DNA from: Pistricoccus aurantiacus | GTDB taxonomy: Bacteria > Pseudomonadota > Gammaproteobacteria > Pseudomonadales > Halomonadaceae | Strand: one strand, 5' to 3' | Assembly (NCBI RefSeq): GCF_042682565.1 | Contig: NZ_JBHUIC010000005.1 | Length of the DNA: 64,000 nt | Shown here: positions 41,295 through 49,200 of the stretch, piece after piece | How positions within the stretch are numbered: the stretch's first letter is position 1 | Layout of the letters: each line of letters begins with the position of its first letter | Notes under the pieces: generated by a model | The model's database searches: none | What the model saw: only the letters and a program-made list of their open reading frames with translations | What the model was told of the DNA's origin: nothing | Program-made: the position numbers and the translations under genes

Positions 41295-42404
41295 ATGTCC
41301 TGCATAGCGCAAGCATTGCGCCCCAATCGCAAAATACCAGACCGGATCGCGCCAGACCGGGTCACGTCAGACCGGGGCGCCGCTCTATTTCATTCCGAGC
41401 CTGCCGCTGATCAAACGCATCAAGATGCCTTCCTTGCCGCGCTGTCCCGCCATGGCGTCTCGAACCGGGATCTGACGCTGCGGATCAATATTCCCTTTCA
41501 TCACCCGCCTTTCTATCGTGGAGGCTCGCGAACCAGAAACTCATGGGAAGATTGCCGCGCGGAAACCTATCTTGCCTGGCTCGAGCGAGAGATGACCCTG
41601 CTGGCCGCACATCTGGGCAAATCGAGCAACATCAATCGGCTGGTTTGGAAAGGCGCGCCGGCAAGCTACTTTTCCCTGGGTCAGATGAGCGAGCTGTTCG
41701 ATTCTCTTCACGCTCGCTTCGGGATGAGCTCGCTGGCGGGGCGGGACTACGCTATCGATATCGCTCCGCAGGACACCAGCGTTCTTACGCTTCGCCACCT
41801 CCAGGCTCTGGGCTTCAACCACCTGCGCCTCAAGGTACGCGGCGACGCCTTTCAATGGTCTCCCGGGCAGTTTCGGACGAGCCCCAGAATTCTTGTCGAA
41901 ACGTTGATGGAAGAAGCGAGGCGCCTGAGCTTTCATCGCTTGAGCCTGGACTTCCAATACGCCACCCCTGGCCAAACCCTTCAAGGGCTTTCCGAAGCAT
42001 TGGGTCAGGTCATCGATCTGTCTCCCCGCCATCTTTTCTTGAAGAAGTGTCTCGACACGCCGGATAAGCGGTTCGACAGTGATTCGGGTACGTCCAGCAG
42101 TAAAACGTCAGAGACACACACGCCGCACGCCTTGTATCAGTTGGCTAATGAGATGCTGCTCGCCGCCGGCTATGTACGCCTGGATAGCCACCGCTATGTA
42201 TTGGCATCGGAAGCAGGCATGCTTCACCTGCGCGAACTCGCCCCCGGCATCGATCAGGACATACTTGGCCTGGGGCTAGGCGCCATCAGCCGTATCGCGG
42301 GGCGGCGAATAAAAACCACTGAGCGTCTCGCGGACTATGTCGCCGCGCTGGAGACGGGCCGTCTGGCCTTTACCGAGGATTACGACGCCGTGAAGGCGGA
42401 ATGA
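41295..42404 (+). CDS. HemN-like protein lacking the radical-SAM cysteines
   Basis: A 369-aa protein that aligns by eye with oxygen-independent coproporphyrinogen III oxidase (HemN, about 457 aa). Shared landmarks are IPF at 66-68, the tyrosine at 74, the LGFNHLRLKV region and LGLGLGAISRIAG near 325. Every cluster cysteine of the CX3CX2CXC motif is replaced (H69, F73, G76, S78), the SAM-binding GGGTPT is KGAPAS (119-124), and the EVDP motif is DIAP. The HemN C-terminal domain of roughly 80 residues is absent. The frame has no stop over 1.1 kb, so it is probably kept for another role, such as porphyrin or heme binding. It lies where hemN often sits, 83 bases before anr. The first 40 residues hold a pentapeptide repeat. 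The start is uncertain; no strong ribosome-binding site. Confidence 0.75.
   Translation: MSCIAQALRPNRKIPDRIAPDRVTSDRGAALFHSEPAADQTHQDAFLAALSRHGVSNRDLTLRINIPFHHPPFYRGGSRTRNSWEDCRAETYLAWLEREMTLLAAHLGKSSNINRLVWKGAPASYFSLGQMSELFDSLHARFGMSSLAGRDYAIDIAPQDTSVLTLRHLQALGFNHLRLKVRGDAFQWSPGQFRTSPRILVETLMEEARRLSFHRLSLDFQYATPGQTLQGLSEALGQVIDLSPRHLFLKKCLDTPDKRFDSDSGTSSSKTSETHTPHALYQLANEMLLAAGYVRLDSHRYVLASEAGMLHLRELAPGIDQDILGLGLGAISRIAGRRIKTTERLADYVAALETGRLAFTEDYDAVKAE
41337..41381 (+). repeat. Three tandem imperfect 15-base repeats
   Basis: CCAGACCGGATCGCG, CCAGACCGGGTCACG and TCAGACCGGGGCGCC in register, encoding PDRIA-PDRVT-SDRGA near the N-terminus of the HemN-like protein. Probably a slippage expansion in a poorly constrained segment. 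Confidence 0.8.
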
Positions 42405-42458
42405 TAGTCGCGACGACGTGGCCGCGGGGCTTGCCCAAATTATTCTCTCCGTCATACT

Positions 42459-42472
42459 ATGACCAGGATCAA
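42459..42472 (+). promoter_or_regulatory. Candidate ANR box in front of anr
   Basis: ATGACCAGGATCAA has one perfect FNR half-site (ATCAA) and a partial one (3 of 5), spaced by 4. It lies only 15 bases before the anr ATG and just upstream of AGGAGA, a position suited to autorepression, as known for fnr in E. coli. Confidence 0.4.
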
Positions 42473-42487
42473 TACTAGGAGAGATTC

Positions 42488-43231
42488 ATGGCGGACACCG
42501 CTCTTGCCACGCACCGCTCTCGTCTACTTGAGACTCGCTGCCAGACCTGCAGTCTGAGTTCCCTCTGCCTACCCCTGGCCCTGGAACTGGACGACATCGA
42601 TCGCTTCGATGCCATTGTCAGACGACGCGCGCCGCTCAAGAAAGGTGAAGCCCTGGTACGCCAGCATGCTCCATTCTCAAACGTTTTCGCGGTACGCTCC
42701 GGCAGTCTCAAGCAAGTGTCCAGTGAAAGCGGCGGCGACGATCAGCTCACCAACTTCTACCTGCCGAGCGAACTGGTGGGGCTGGATGGTATCGACGAAG
42801 AGCGTTACCCGGGCAATATCATTGCTCTGGAAACCACGACCGTATGTGAAATTCCTTTTGACCGGCTCGATGCCCTGTCCGAGCGTATCCCGGGCCTTCG
42901 TACCCAGCTGTTTCGCAGCATGAGCAAGGAAATACGCGACGATCGCCAGATGTTGCGTCTGCTGTCACGCAAGACCGCGGATGAACGGCTGGCGAGCTTT
43001 CTCTCCAGTCTTTCCGCCCGTTTCAGACGTCGCGGCTATTCCGCCTACAGTTTCCGGCTTTCCATGTCCCGCGCGGATATCGGCAACTATCTGGGGCTAG
43101 CGGTGGAAACCGTCAGTCGTATTCTGGGGCGCTTCCAGGAACAGCAACTGGTGGCGGTTTCCGGTCGTGAGGTCAATATTCTCGATCTCGAAGCCCTGGA
43201 GGCCCTGTCGGAAGGTGAAGTCCATGGCTGA
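42488..43231 (+). CDS. anr: Oxygen-sensing transcription regulator ANR/FNR
   Basis: CRP/FNR-family activator that binds a 4Fe-4S cluster in low oxygen and dimerises on TTGAT-N4-ATCAA sites. In the 247-aa protein the cluster cysteines C18, C21, C27 and C120 are all present. The cNMP-like sensor fold spans about 30-150, the dimer helix follows, and the helix-turn-helix contains MSRADIGNYLGLAVETVSRI with the DNA-contacting E-x-x-SR. AGGAGA is 5 bases upstream of the ATG. It probably activates ccoNOQP through the box at 32380. A strong terminator follows. Confidence 0.96.
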   Translation: MADTALATHRSRLLETRCQTCSLSSLCLPLALELDDIDRFDAIVRRRAPLKKGEALVRQHAPFSNVFAVRSGSLKQVSSESGGDDQLTNFYLPSELVGLDGIDEERYPGNIIALETTTVCEIPFDRLDALSERIPGLRTQLFRSMSKEIRDDRQMLRLLSRKTADERLASFLSSLSARFRRRGYSAYSFRLSMSRADIGNYLGLAVETVSRILGRFQEQQLVAVSGREVNILDLEALEALSEGEVHG

Positions 43232-43265
43232 ATAAAATCGCCTGTGTAAAAACAAGCTTCAAGAG

Positions 43266-43291
43266 AAACGCCACTCTCACAGTGGCGTTTT
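43266..43291 (+). terminator. Rho-independent terminator of anr
   Basis: AAACGCCACT-CTCAC-AGTGGCGTTT, a ten-pair stem, followed by TTCGTTTTG on the plus strand. The A/T ends allow it to work for the convergent ttcA on the minus strand as well. Confidence 0.85.
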
Positions 43292-43321
43292 CGTTTTGTC
43301 AACGAGATTGACGCGTCGACC

Positions 43322-44239
43322 TCAAACCTCTCGACCCAGATCAAAGGCGGAGATACGGTTGGCCATCAGCGTCTCGCGCTTTTCCTCCAGCCCATGGAAA
43401 TCGAACAGATCCCGATCGGCGAGCTGCGAGGGAGCGATATTGGTCACCGCCTTGAACATGGTTTCCAGCCGCCCGGGATGTTTGGCGTCCCATTCGTTGA
43501 GCATTTCCTTGACTACCTGGCGCTGCAGGTTGGGCTGGGAGCCGCACAGGTTGCAGGGAATGATCGGAAAGGCCATCCGGCGAGAGAACTCGGCGATATC
43601 CGCCTCGCGACAGTAGGCCAGAGGCCGAATGACGATATTCTTGCCATCGTCAGAAAGCAGCTTTGGCGGCATTGCCTTCAGAGACCCGCCAAAGAACATA
43701 TTGAGAAACAGGGTTTCGAGAATGTCCTCCCGATGGTGACCCAAGGCGATCTTGGTGGCACCGATTTCCTCGGCGAAGCCATACAATGAGCCTCGACGCA
43801 GCCGGGAACAGAGAGCACAGGTGGTCTTGCCTTCCGGCGTCTTTTCCTTGACCACGGAATAGGTATCCCGTTCCAGGATATGATATTCCACGCCGATGCC
43901 GTCCAGGTATTCCGGCAGCACGTGCTCGGGAAATCCGGGCTGCTTCTGATCGAGGTTGACCGCCACCAGAGAAAAGTCCACCGGTGCGTTGCGCTGCAGA
44001 TTGCGCAGAATCTCGAGTAGCGTGTAGGAATCCTTGCCCCCGGAAAGACACACCATGACCCGGTCACCTTCTCGAATCATGTCATAGTCGATGATGGCAT
44101 TGCCCACCTGCCGACGCAGACGCTTGTGCAGCTTGTTGAATTCGTGTTTTTGTCGGGCAGCGACCTGCTTGACGGCCTGCTGACTTGATACATCATCGCC
44201 GATGGTCGAGAGCTGAGAGGACAAAATTGTATCTGACAT
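43322..44239 (-). CDS. ttcA: tRNA 2-thiocytidine(32) synthetase TtcA
   Basis: ATP- and 4Fe-4S-dependent enzyme that thiolates cytidine 32 of certain tRNAs. The 305-aa protein from ATG 44239 has the PP-loop CLSGGKDSYTL (66-71 core), the cluster cysteines in TTCALCSRLRRG, and a further IPCNLCGSQPNLQRQ. The longer frame to 44299 lacks family residues. It is convergent with anr across a shared terminator; ttcA next to fnr is a known gammaproteobacterial neighbourhood. Confidence 0.94.
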   Translation of the reverse strand: MSDTILSSQLSTIGDDVSSQQAVKQVAARQKHEFNKLHKRLRRQVGNAIIDYDMIREGDRVMVCLSGGKDSYTLLEILRNLQRNAPVDFSLVAVNLDQKQPGFPEHVLPEYLDGIGVEYHILERDTYSVVKEKTPEGKTTCALCSRLRRGSLYGFAEEIGATKIALGHHREDILETLFLNMFFGGSLKAMPPKLLSDDGKNIVIRPLAYCREADIAEFSRRMAFPIIPCNLCGSQPNLQRQVVKEMLNEWDAKHPGRLETMFKAVTNIAPSQLADRDLFDFHGLEEKRETLMANRISAFDLGREV

Positions 44240-44330
44240 GAGGGGACGCGGGGCGGACTCGAAATAAGGGTAAAGAACGGTAAGGCGCAATGGTATCACC
44301 GCACGCCTACTCTCGCCCAGCAGATCGCCG

Positions 44331-44555
44331 CTAGAGAATCTCCAGCATATTCAGATAGCGCAGCACCACACCCAAGAGCATCAAGACGATGCCGCTACGT
44401 TGCAAGCGAAACTCCGATGCGGAAAGCGACAGGCGCCGCGCCCAGAACATCAGCACACCGCGTACGTCCTGGGTGCGACGAACATAGCGGCCATAGGCGA
44501 TCAACACGATCGCAAAGCCCAGGAGCAACAGCAGATTCTCCAGCCAGACCATCAT
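44331..44555 (-). CDS. Small hypothetical membrane protein
   Basis: A 74-aa protein I cannot assign. An N-terminal helix (about 5-22, LENLLLLLGFAIVLIAYG) and a C-terminal helix (about 54-71, GIVLMLLGVVLRYLNML) flank a basic loop with YVRRTQDVRG and FWARRLSLSASEFRLQRS. Both ends would face the same side. Its ATG overlaps by 4 bases the stop of the exonuclease gene, so it is translated from the same message as that gene and the DUF294 protein. Confidence 0.7.
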   Translation of the reverse strand: MMVWLENLLLLLGFAIVLIAYGRYVRRTQDVRGVLMFWARRLSLSASEFRLQRSGIVLMLLGVVLRYLNMLEIL

Positions 44556-45241
44556 GACAAAAACTCCTTGCTCGATACTTTATGGGTGGGAGCAGCAAGC
44601 GTTGCAAGACTCGGCGATCTAACCTCACGGGCCAGGCGCAGGTGCAGCAATCCGGCGCCCATCGCGTTGCCGAGCGGACTACGTTGAATCAACGGGATAT
44701 CGAGGGACCGGCAGGCGGCTTTGAAACACGGGGCAGGTTCCGGCGGAGAATAGGCGCAACGCTGGCGCTGAGCGTAACGTTTTGCCACATCGAGTCGAGC
44801 ATTGGGCAGCTCGAAATCGAATTCCGCGCGCAGATAACGGTTGAGTATCATCAGATCGAAATCGATGCCCCAACTCACCAGCGGGCGATTGCCGACGAAC
44901 TCCAGAAAGTGCTGCAAGGCATCGCGTCGTTCTATTCCATTTTCCAGATCGATGCGACGCAAGCCGTGAAAACGGATTGAATTTCCCGCCAGACTTGCCG
45001 GAGGCGTCAAGCGCAGCTCCAGAGCATCGCTGACCAGCAGCCGTGCGTCCCGCAGCTTGATCGCGCCGATCGCCACCAACTCCGCACTGCGCGGGTCAGG
45101 GCCGGTGGTTTCACAATCGATGGCCACCAGCTCATTGCCAGTATAAGGGTTGAACAGCCACCCATAATAGCCGTCCGACTGGCGCCGTCGATCGACGATT
45201 CGCCGCCATGTCTTGAACACGTCTTGCCCTCGCAAAGTCAA
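44552..45241 (-). CDS. DnaQ-like 3'-5' exonuclease with an altered last motif
   Basis: A 229-aa protein of the RNase T/DnaQ DEDD fold. Exo I is AIDCETTGP (D42, E44) and Exo II ends in WGIDFDLMILNR (D129). The third motif, normally H-x-x-x-x-D with an Ala-rich tail, reads RSPLGNAMGAG: R187 and N192 stand where the family has the catalytic His and Asp. It may therefore be inactive or weakly active. The same kind of gene beside a DUF294 protein and a Na+/solute symporter occurs in Pseudomonas (from memory). It overlaps both neighbours by 4 bases, forming an overlapping trio. Confidence 0.82.
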   Translation of the reverse strand: MTLRGQDVFKTWRRIVDRRRQSDGYYGWLFNPYTGNELVAIDCETTGPDPRSAELVAIGAIKLRDARLLVSDALELRLTPPASLAGNSIRFHGLRRIDLENGIERRDALQHFLEFVGNRPLVSWGIDFDLMILNRYLRAEFDFELPNARLDVAKRYAQRQRCAYSPPEPAPCFKAACRSLDIPLIQRSPLGNAMGAGLLHLRLAREVRSPSLATLAAPTHKVSSKEFLS

Positions 45242-47058
45242 TATTCCAGGTGAAAGCGCTGGGACAGGCGCTGCTTGAACTCCTTGACGATGTGCAAGGC
45301 TTCCCGCAGCAGATCACGCTCCAGGGAAGACAACTGCTGCACCACCACCCGATTGGTATCGTCTTTTTCGGCCACGGGTTGTTTCAGCCGCTCCAGCTGC
45401 TGCTTTAGCCGCAGCTCGGTGAACAGAGACAGCGCCTCGCCCAGATCCTCGGCGGCGCCTTCCTCGAGATGACCGCCCGCCGCCAGTTGATCCAGGCGCT
45501 CGAGGGTAGAAGTCGCGGTGATACGCTCTTTCAGGGCCAGGGCACGCACCCCATGCACGATGGGGAAAATACCGCCCTTCTTGATATCGATGCCATGCTG
45601 AGGCTTCTTCAAGGAGCCGAACAGGGTCAAGGGCGTGGAAAAGTGCAGCGCCGCTCGCGCGAAATGTGATAACAAAAGATCGTCCTTGGCACAGCGTTCG
45701 AACAGCCCCTCCTTGACTTCATCCAGCAAGCGCGGATCTCCCGCCACCGCCTTGGCATCCAGCAGGATGGCCAGATTCATCAGACTATCGCCGTCCCGGG
45801 TATCCGCCCAGCGCGCGACTCGCTTTCGCCAGCGTGACGTGTCACCGGTCCAGTCCGGATTGGATACCATGATGTTGCCGGGGCAAGGCGGGTACCCCAG
45901 ACGTATCAGCACCTCGGTAAATTCGTTCATGGCCTGAGCGCAACCCGGCCAGTGCGCATCGTTCGGCAGGATCAGGCCGTTATCCTGATCCGTCTTGAGG
46001 ATTTGTTCACCGCGTCCTTCACTCCCCATCACGATCAGACAGCTATTGTCCTGCTGGCGCGTATCGATGGTGAAATACCAGGCCTTGGCTATGATGCGCT
46101 CGTTGAGCGCCGCCAGCAGACTCATGACAAAGCGCAGCTTGACGCCCTGAGCCATCAGGGCCTGAATCAGTTCCGGCGTTCTGGCGCTGGCATCGATCAG
46201 TTCCTCCAGGCTGGCGGCCTGTTCGATCTGCAGGCTGACCACATGGCTGCGGCTGGAAAAATAGCTCAACACATCCGTCAACTCCACCACGCCCACCGCT
46301 GCGTCGTTCTCGATCACCACTACCCGAGCCACCTTGTGCCGGGTCATTGCCACCAAGGCTTCAAACAGGTATTGATCTCGCCGGGCGGTGATCAGCGTGA
46401 AATTCGCGATGTCGACGACCGGCTGTTGCTGAGGAAGCTCTTGTATCACCAGCGCGTTGAGCAGATCCGTCTTGGTCACCATGCCAAAGCCTTGACCGGC
46501 GTTCACCAGCAGGCTATCCGCGTGACTGTCGTTGAGCGTGTGCGCCGCGCCCGCGATACTGGTGTCCGCGGCGACCAGCAGCGGAGCCCGCATGCAGTCC
46601 TCGACCCGCGCCAGCATGAAACCCGCCATGTGAACACCGCTTTGAGTACGTTGCTCGGTCAACTGCCGGGCCTTCTGAGCCAGGCGCTGCTGGAAGAATT
46701 CCGCGAAGGCGGGATAGTCATCACGAAGCTGCTGAAACAGCGCCTTGGGCAACAGATAGCACAGACTTTCCTGCTCCGCCTTGAATCGGTAACGGCTCGT
46801 GCCGTTGAGAATAGCGATGGCGCCGAACAGGTCACCGGCGGTGTAGTGACCGATACGCGCATTGCTGTCTTGCTTGCTGGAATCCAGCTCCGCGACTTCG
46901 CCCTTGTAAACCAGAAAGACGAACTCGCCGGGCTGACCGGCGTCGAGCAGGGTCTCCCCCTGATCGAAGTAGGCCAGGTCGATGCCGTTTCTTACCCGTT
47001 CGCGTCCTTGCTCGTCGAGCAAGTTGAAAGGGGACTGCGAGAGATCGACATCGACCAT
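45238..47058 (-). CDS. cNMP-binding/CBS/DUF294 nucleotidyltransferase-like protein
   Basis: A 606-aa predicted signalling protein. Domains in order: cyclic-nucleotide-binding fold (about 10-125), a pair of CBS domains (about 145-265), DUF294 nucleotidyltransferase-like domain (about 290-430, with GSEGRGEQILKTDQDNGLI), and the DUF294 C-terminal helical domain (about 465-600). The arrangement resembles GlnD-like sensors of metabolite state, and such genes recur beside acetate symporters. I choose ATG 47058, with GGAG 9 bases upstream; a strong hairpin (47072-47093) abuts that ribosome-binding site. It overlaps the exonuclease gene by 4 bases. Confidence 0.87.
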   Translation of the reverse strand: MVDVDLSQSPFNLLDEQGRERVRNGIDLAYFDQGETLLDAGQPGEFVFLVYKGEVAELDSSKQDSNARIGHYTAGDLFGAIAILNGTSRYRFKAEQESLCYLLPKALFQQLRDDYPAFAEFFQQRLAQKARQLTEQRTQSGVHMAGFMLARVEDCMRAPLLVAADTSIAGAAHTLNDSHADSLLVNAGQGFGMVTKTDLLNALVIQELPQQQPVVDIANFTLITARRDQYLFEALVAMTRHKVARVVVIENDAAVGVVELTDVLSYFSSRSHVVSLQIEQAASLEELIDASARTPELIQALMAQGVKLRFVMSLLAALNERIIAKAWYFTIDTRQQDNSCLIVMGSEGRGEQILKTDQDNGLILPNDAHWPGCAQAMNEFTEVLIRLGYPPCPGNIMVSNPDWTGDTSRWRKRVARWADTRDGDSLMNLAILLDAKAVAGDPRLLDEVKEGLFERCAKDDLLLSHFARAALHFSTPLTLFGSLKKPQHGIDIKKGGIFPIVHGVRALALKERITATSTLERLDQLAAGGHLEEGAAEDLGEALSLFTELRLKQQLERLKQPVAEKDDTNRVVVQQLSSLERDLLREALHIVKEFKQRLSQRFHLEY

Positions 47059-47071
47059 GGTTAACATCTCC

Positions 47072-47093
47072 AAGCGGGCCTGATGGCCCGCTT
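47072..47093 (-). repeat. Intercistronic hairpin before the DUF294 gene
   Basis: AAGCGGGCC-ATCA-GGCCCGCTT on the minus strand, a perfect nine-pair stem in the 58 bases between the symporter stop and the DUF294 start. Its base touches the GGAG ribosome-binding site and no T-run follows. It could attenuate, stabilise or process the transcript rather than simply terminate it. Confidence 0.6.
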
Positions 47094-47116
47094 TCGCTCA
47101 TGGGCTGGTGGATGAG

Positions 47117-48910
47117 TTAATGAGCATGTGCCTGACCCGCACCCCGGGGCACCCGCACGCTTTCGACCAGTTCCTGCACGTGGACCGGCGGCGCTGCAGT
47201 CATTCGGGAAACCGCGAAGGCCACGACGAAGTGCAGCAACATGCCAAGGGTACCGATCCCTTCCGGAGAAATGCCGAACCACCAGATGGACGGATCGGTA
47301 TTGATGAACTTGGTGTACACGATGTAGCTGAAAGTGAACACCAGGCCCAGCACCATGCCACTGATCGCCCCTTCTCGGTTCATGCGCTTGTCGAAGATCC
47401 CCAGCAGAATCGCCGGGAAGAACGAGGCCGCCGCGAGCCCGAAGGCGAAGGCCACCACCTGTGCCACGAAGCCCGGCGGATTGATGCCGAAGTAGCCAGC
47501 CACCACCACCGCCACTGCCGCCGCGATTCGCGCCGCCAGCAGTTCGCCCTTGTCGGAGATATCCGGTTTGATCTGCTTCTTGAGCAGGTCGTGGGAGATC
47601 GCCGAGGAAATGACCAGGAGCAGCCCTGCCGCGGTGGAAAGCGCCGCCGCCACGCCGCCGGCGGCCATCAGCGCCACCACCCAGGCGGGCAAACCACCGA
47701 TTTCCGGGTTGGCCAGTACGATGATGTCCCGATCGATGTACACCTCGCTGGTATTGTCCGTGGGCGGGTTGGTCACGATACGCTGGCCGTACTCGCCGGA
47801 GGACTCCTCATCCAGCAGACCTGACTTGAACTCCGGCTTGCCGACGAAGGGATCTCCCGGCCCCATCTGGACCTGGCCATCGTCGTTCTTGTCCAGCCAG
47901 CCGATCAGGCCCACGCCTTCCCAGTTGTAGAACCATTCCGGCAATTCCTGATAGGCGGTATCGCTGACGGACTGGATGATGTTGGTCCGCGCGAACACCC
48001 CTACCGCCGGCGCCGTGGTATACAAGAGCGCGATGAAGAACAGTGCCCAGCCGGCGCTGGTGCGTGCATCCCGTACCCGGGGCACGGTGAAGAAGCGCAC
48101 GATAACGTGAGGCAGCCCGGCGGTGCCGCACATCAGGGCCGCGGTGATGAAGAAGACGTTGATCTTGGGCATGCTGCCATCCGTGTAGGCAGTAAAGCCC
48201 AGCTCCGTCAGCAAACCGTCCAGACGATCGAGAATATACACCCCGGTGTCGTTGCCTGCCGCATCCACATAGGTGGCGCCCAGGCCGGTCTGAGGCAGGA
48301 TATGTCCGGTCATCATGATCGACAGGAACACCGCCGGCACCAGGAAGGCGGTGATCAAGACGCAGTACTGGGCCACCTGGGTATAGGTGATGCCCTTCAT
48401 GCCGCCAAGTACCGCGTAGAAGAACACGATCGCCATGCCGATGACCACGCCGACCTCGACTTCCACTTCGAGGAAACGCGCGAAGACGATACCGGTACCG
48501 CGCATCTGACCCGCGACGTAAGTAAAGGAGACGAAGATGACACAGATCACTGCCACGGAGCGCGCGATATTGGAGTAGTAACGCTCGCCGATGAAATCCG
48601 GCACGGTAAACTTGCCGAACTTGCGCAAGTAGGGCGCCAGCAGCATGGCCAGCATCACGTAGCCACCGGTCCAGCCCATCAGATAGACCGAGGCGTCATA
48701 GCCCAGGTAGGCGATCATGCCTGCCATGGAAATGAACGAGGCCGCGGACATCCAGTCCGCCGCCGTGGCCATGCCGTTGGCCATTGGCGGCACGCCGCCC
48801 CCGGCGACATAGAAATCCTTGGTGGAACCGGCCCGCGACCAGATCGCGATACCGATATAGAGGACGAAAGAGCCGCCCACGAAAAGGTAGGTAAGCAGTT
48901 GCACATCCAT
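47117..48910 (-). CDS. Sodium:solute symporter, probable acetate/monocarboxylate permease (ActP-like)
   Basis: SSF-family transporter of 597 aa with about 13 helices, taking up a carboxylate, probably acetate, with Na+. Typical segments are FYVAGGGVPPMANGMATAADWMSA (about 33-56), RYYSNIARSVAVICVIFVS and GGLPAWVVALMAAGGVAAAL. A long hydrophilic insertion (about 315-405) lies in a loop, a feature of the VC_2705 subfamily. It is co-transcribed with the upstream DUF4212 subunit, and its neighbours CrbS, CrbR and acs support acetate as substrate. Confidence 0.9.
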   Translation of the reverse strand: MDVQLLTYLFVGGSFVLYIGIAIWSRAGSTKDFYVAGGGVPPMANGMATAADWMSAASFISMAGMIAYLGYDASVYLMGWTGGYVMLAMLLAPYLRKFGKFTVPDFIGERYYSNIARSVAVICVIFVSFTYVAGQMRGTGIVFARFLEVEVEVGVVIGMAIVFFYAVLGGMKGITYTQVAQYCVLITAFLVPAVFLSIMMTGHILPQTGLGATYVDAAGNDTGVYILDRLDGLLTELGFTAYTDGSMPKINVFFITAALMCGTAGLPHVIVRFFTVPRVRDARTSAGWALFFIALLYTTAPAVGVFARTNIIQSVSDTAYQELPEWFYNWEGVGLIGWLDKNDDGQVQMGPGDPFVGKPEFKSGLLDEESSGEYGQRIVTNPPTDNTSEVYIDRDIIVLANPEIGGLPAWVVALMAAGGVAAALSTAAGLLLVISSAISHDLLKKQIKPDISDKGELLAARIAAAVAVVVAGYFGINPPGFVAQVVAFAFGLAAASFFPAILLGIFDKRMNREGAISGMVLGLVFTFSYIVYTKFINTDPSIWWFGISPEGIGTLGMLLHFVVAFAVSRMTAAPPVHVQELVESVRVPRGAGQAHAH

Positions 48911-48945
48911 AAAAGGGAATCCCCCGATCGCGTTATAGTGTCTTG

Positions 48946-49200
48946 TTATTCATGCACATCGAATTCTTCATCGATCTTGTTCATCTTGTAGGCATAGAAG
49001 ATGATCAGTCCGAGGAAGACGTAGATGGCGCCTTGCTGAGCGAACCAGAACCCCAGCTTGAAACCGAAGAAGCGTATGTTGTTGAGCGGCTCGACCAGCA
49101 GAATGGCAAAGCCGTAGGACACGATGAACCAGACGGCCAGACAGCCGAGGATCAGGCGAATATTGCGTTTCCAATAGGCTTGAGGGCTTTTGTCTTGCAT
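48946..49200 (-). CDS. DUF4212 small symporter subunit (YjcH-like position)
   Basis: An 84-aa membrane protein with two helices (about 15-36 and 48-70), ending NKIDEEFDVHE. This is the small partner regularly encoded before VC_2705-type sodium:solute symporters. Start at ATG 49200, with AGGAG 9 bases upstream; the frame continues to 49257 without support. It is 35 bases from the symporter and divergent from crbS. Confidence 0.88.
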   Translation of the reverse strand: MQDKSPQAYWKRNIRLILGCLAVWFIVSYGFAILLVEPLNNIRFFGFKLGFWFAQQGAIYVFLGLIIFYAYKMNKIDEEFDVHE

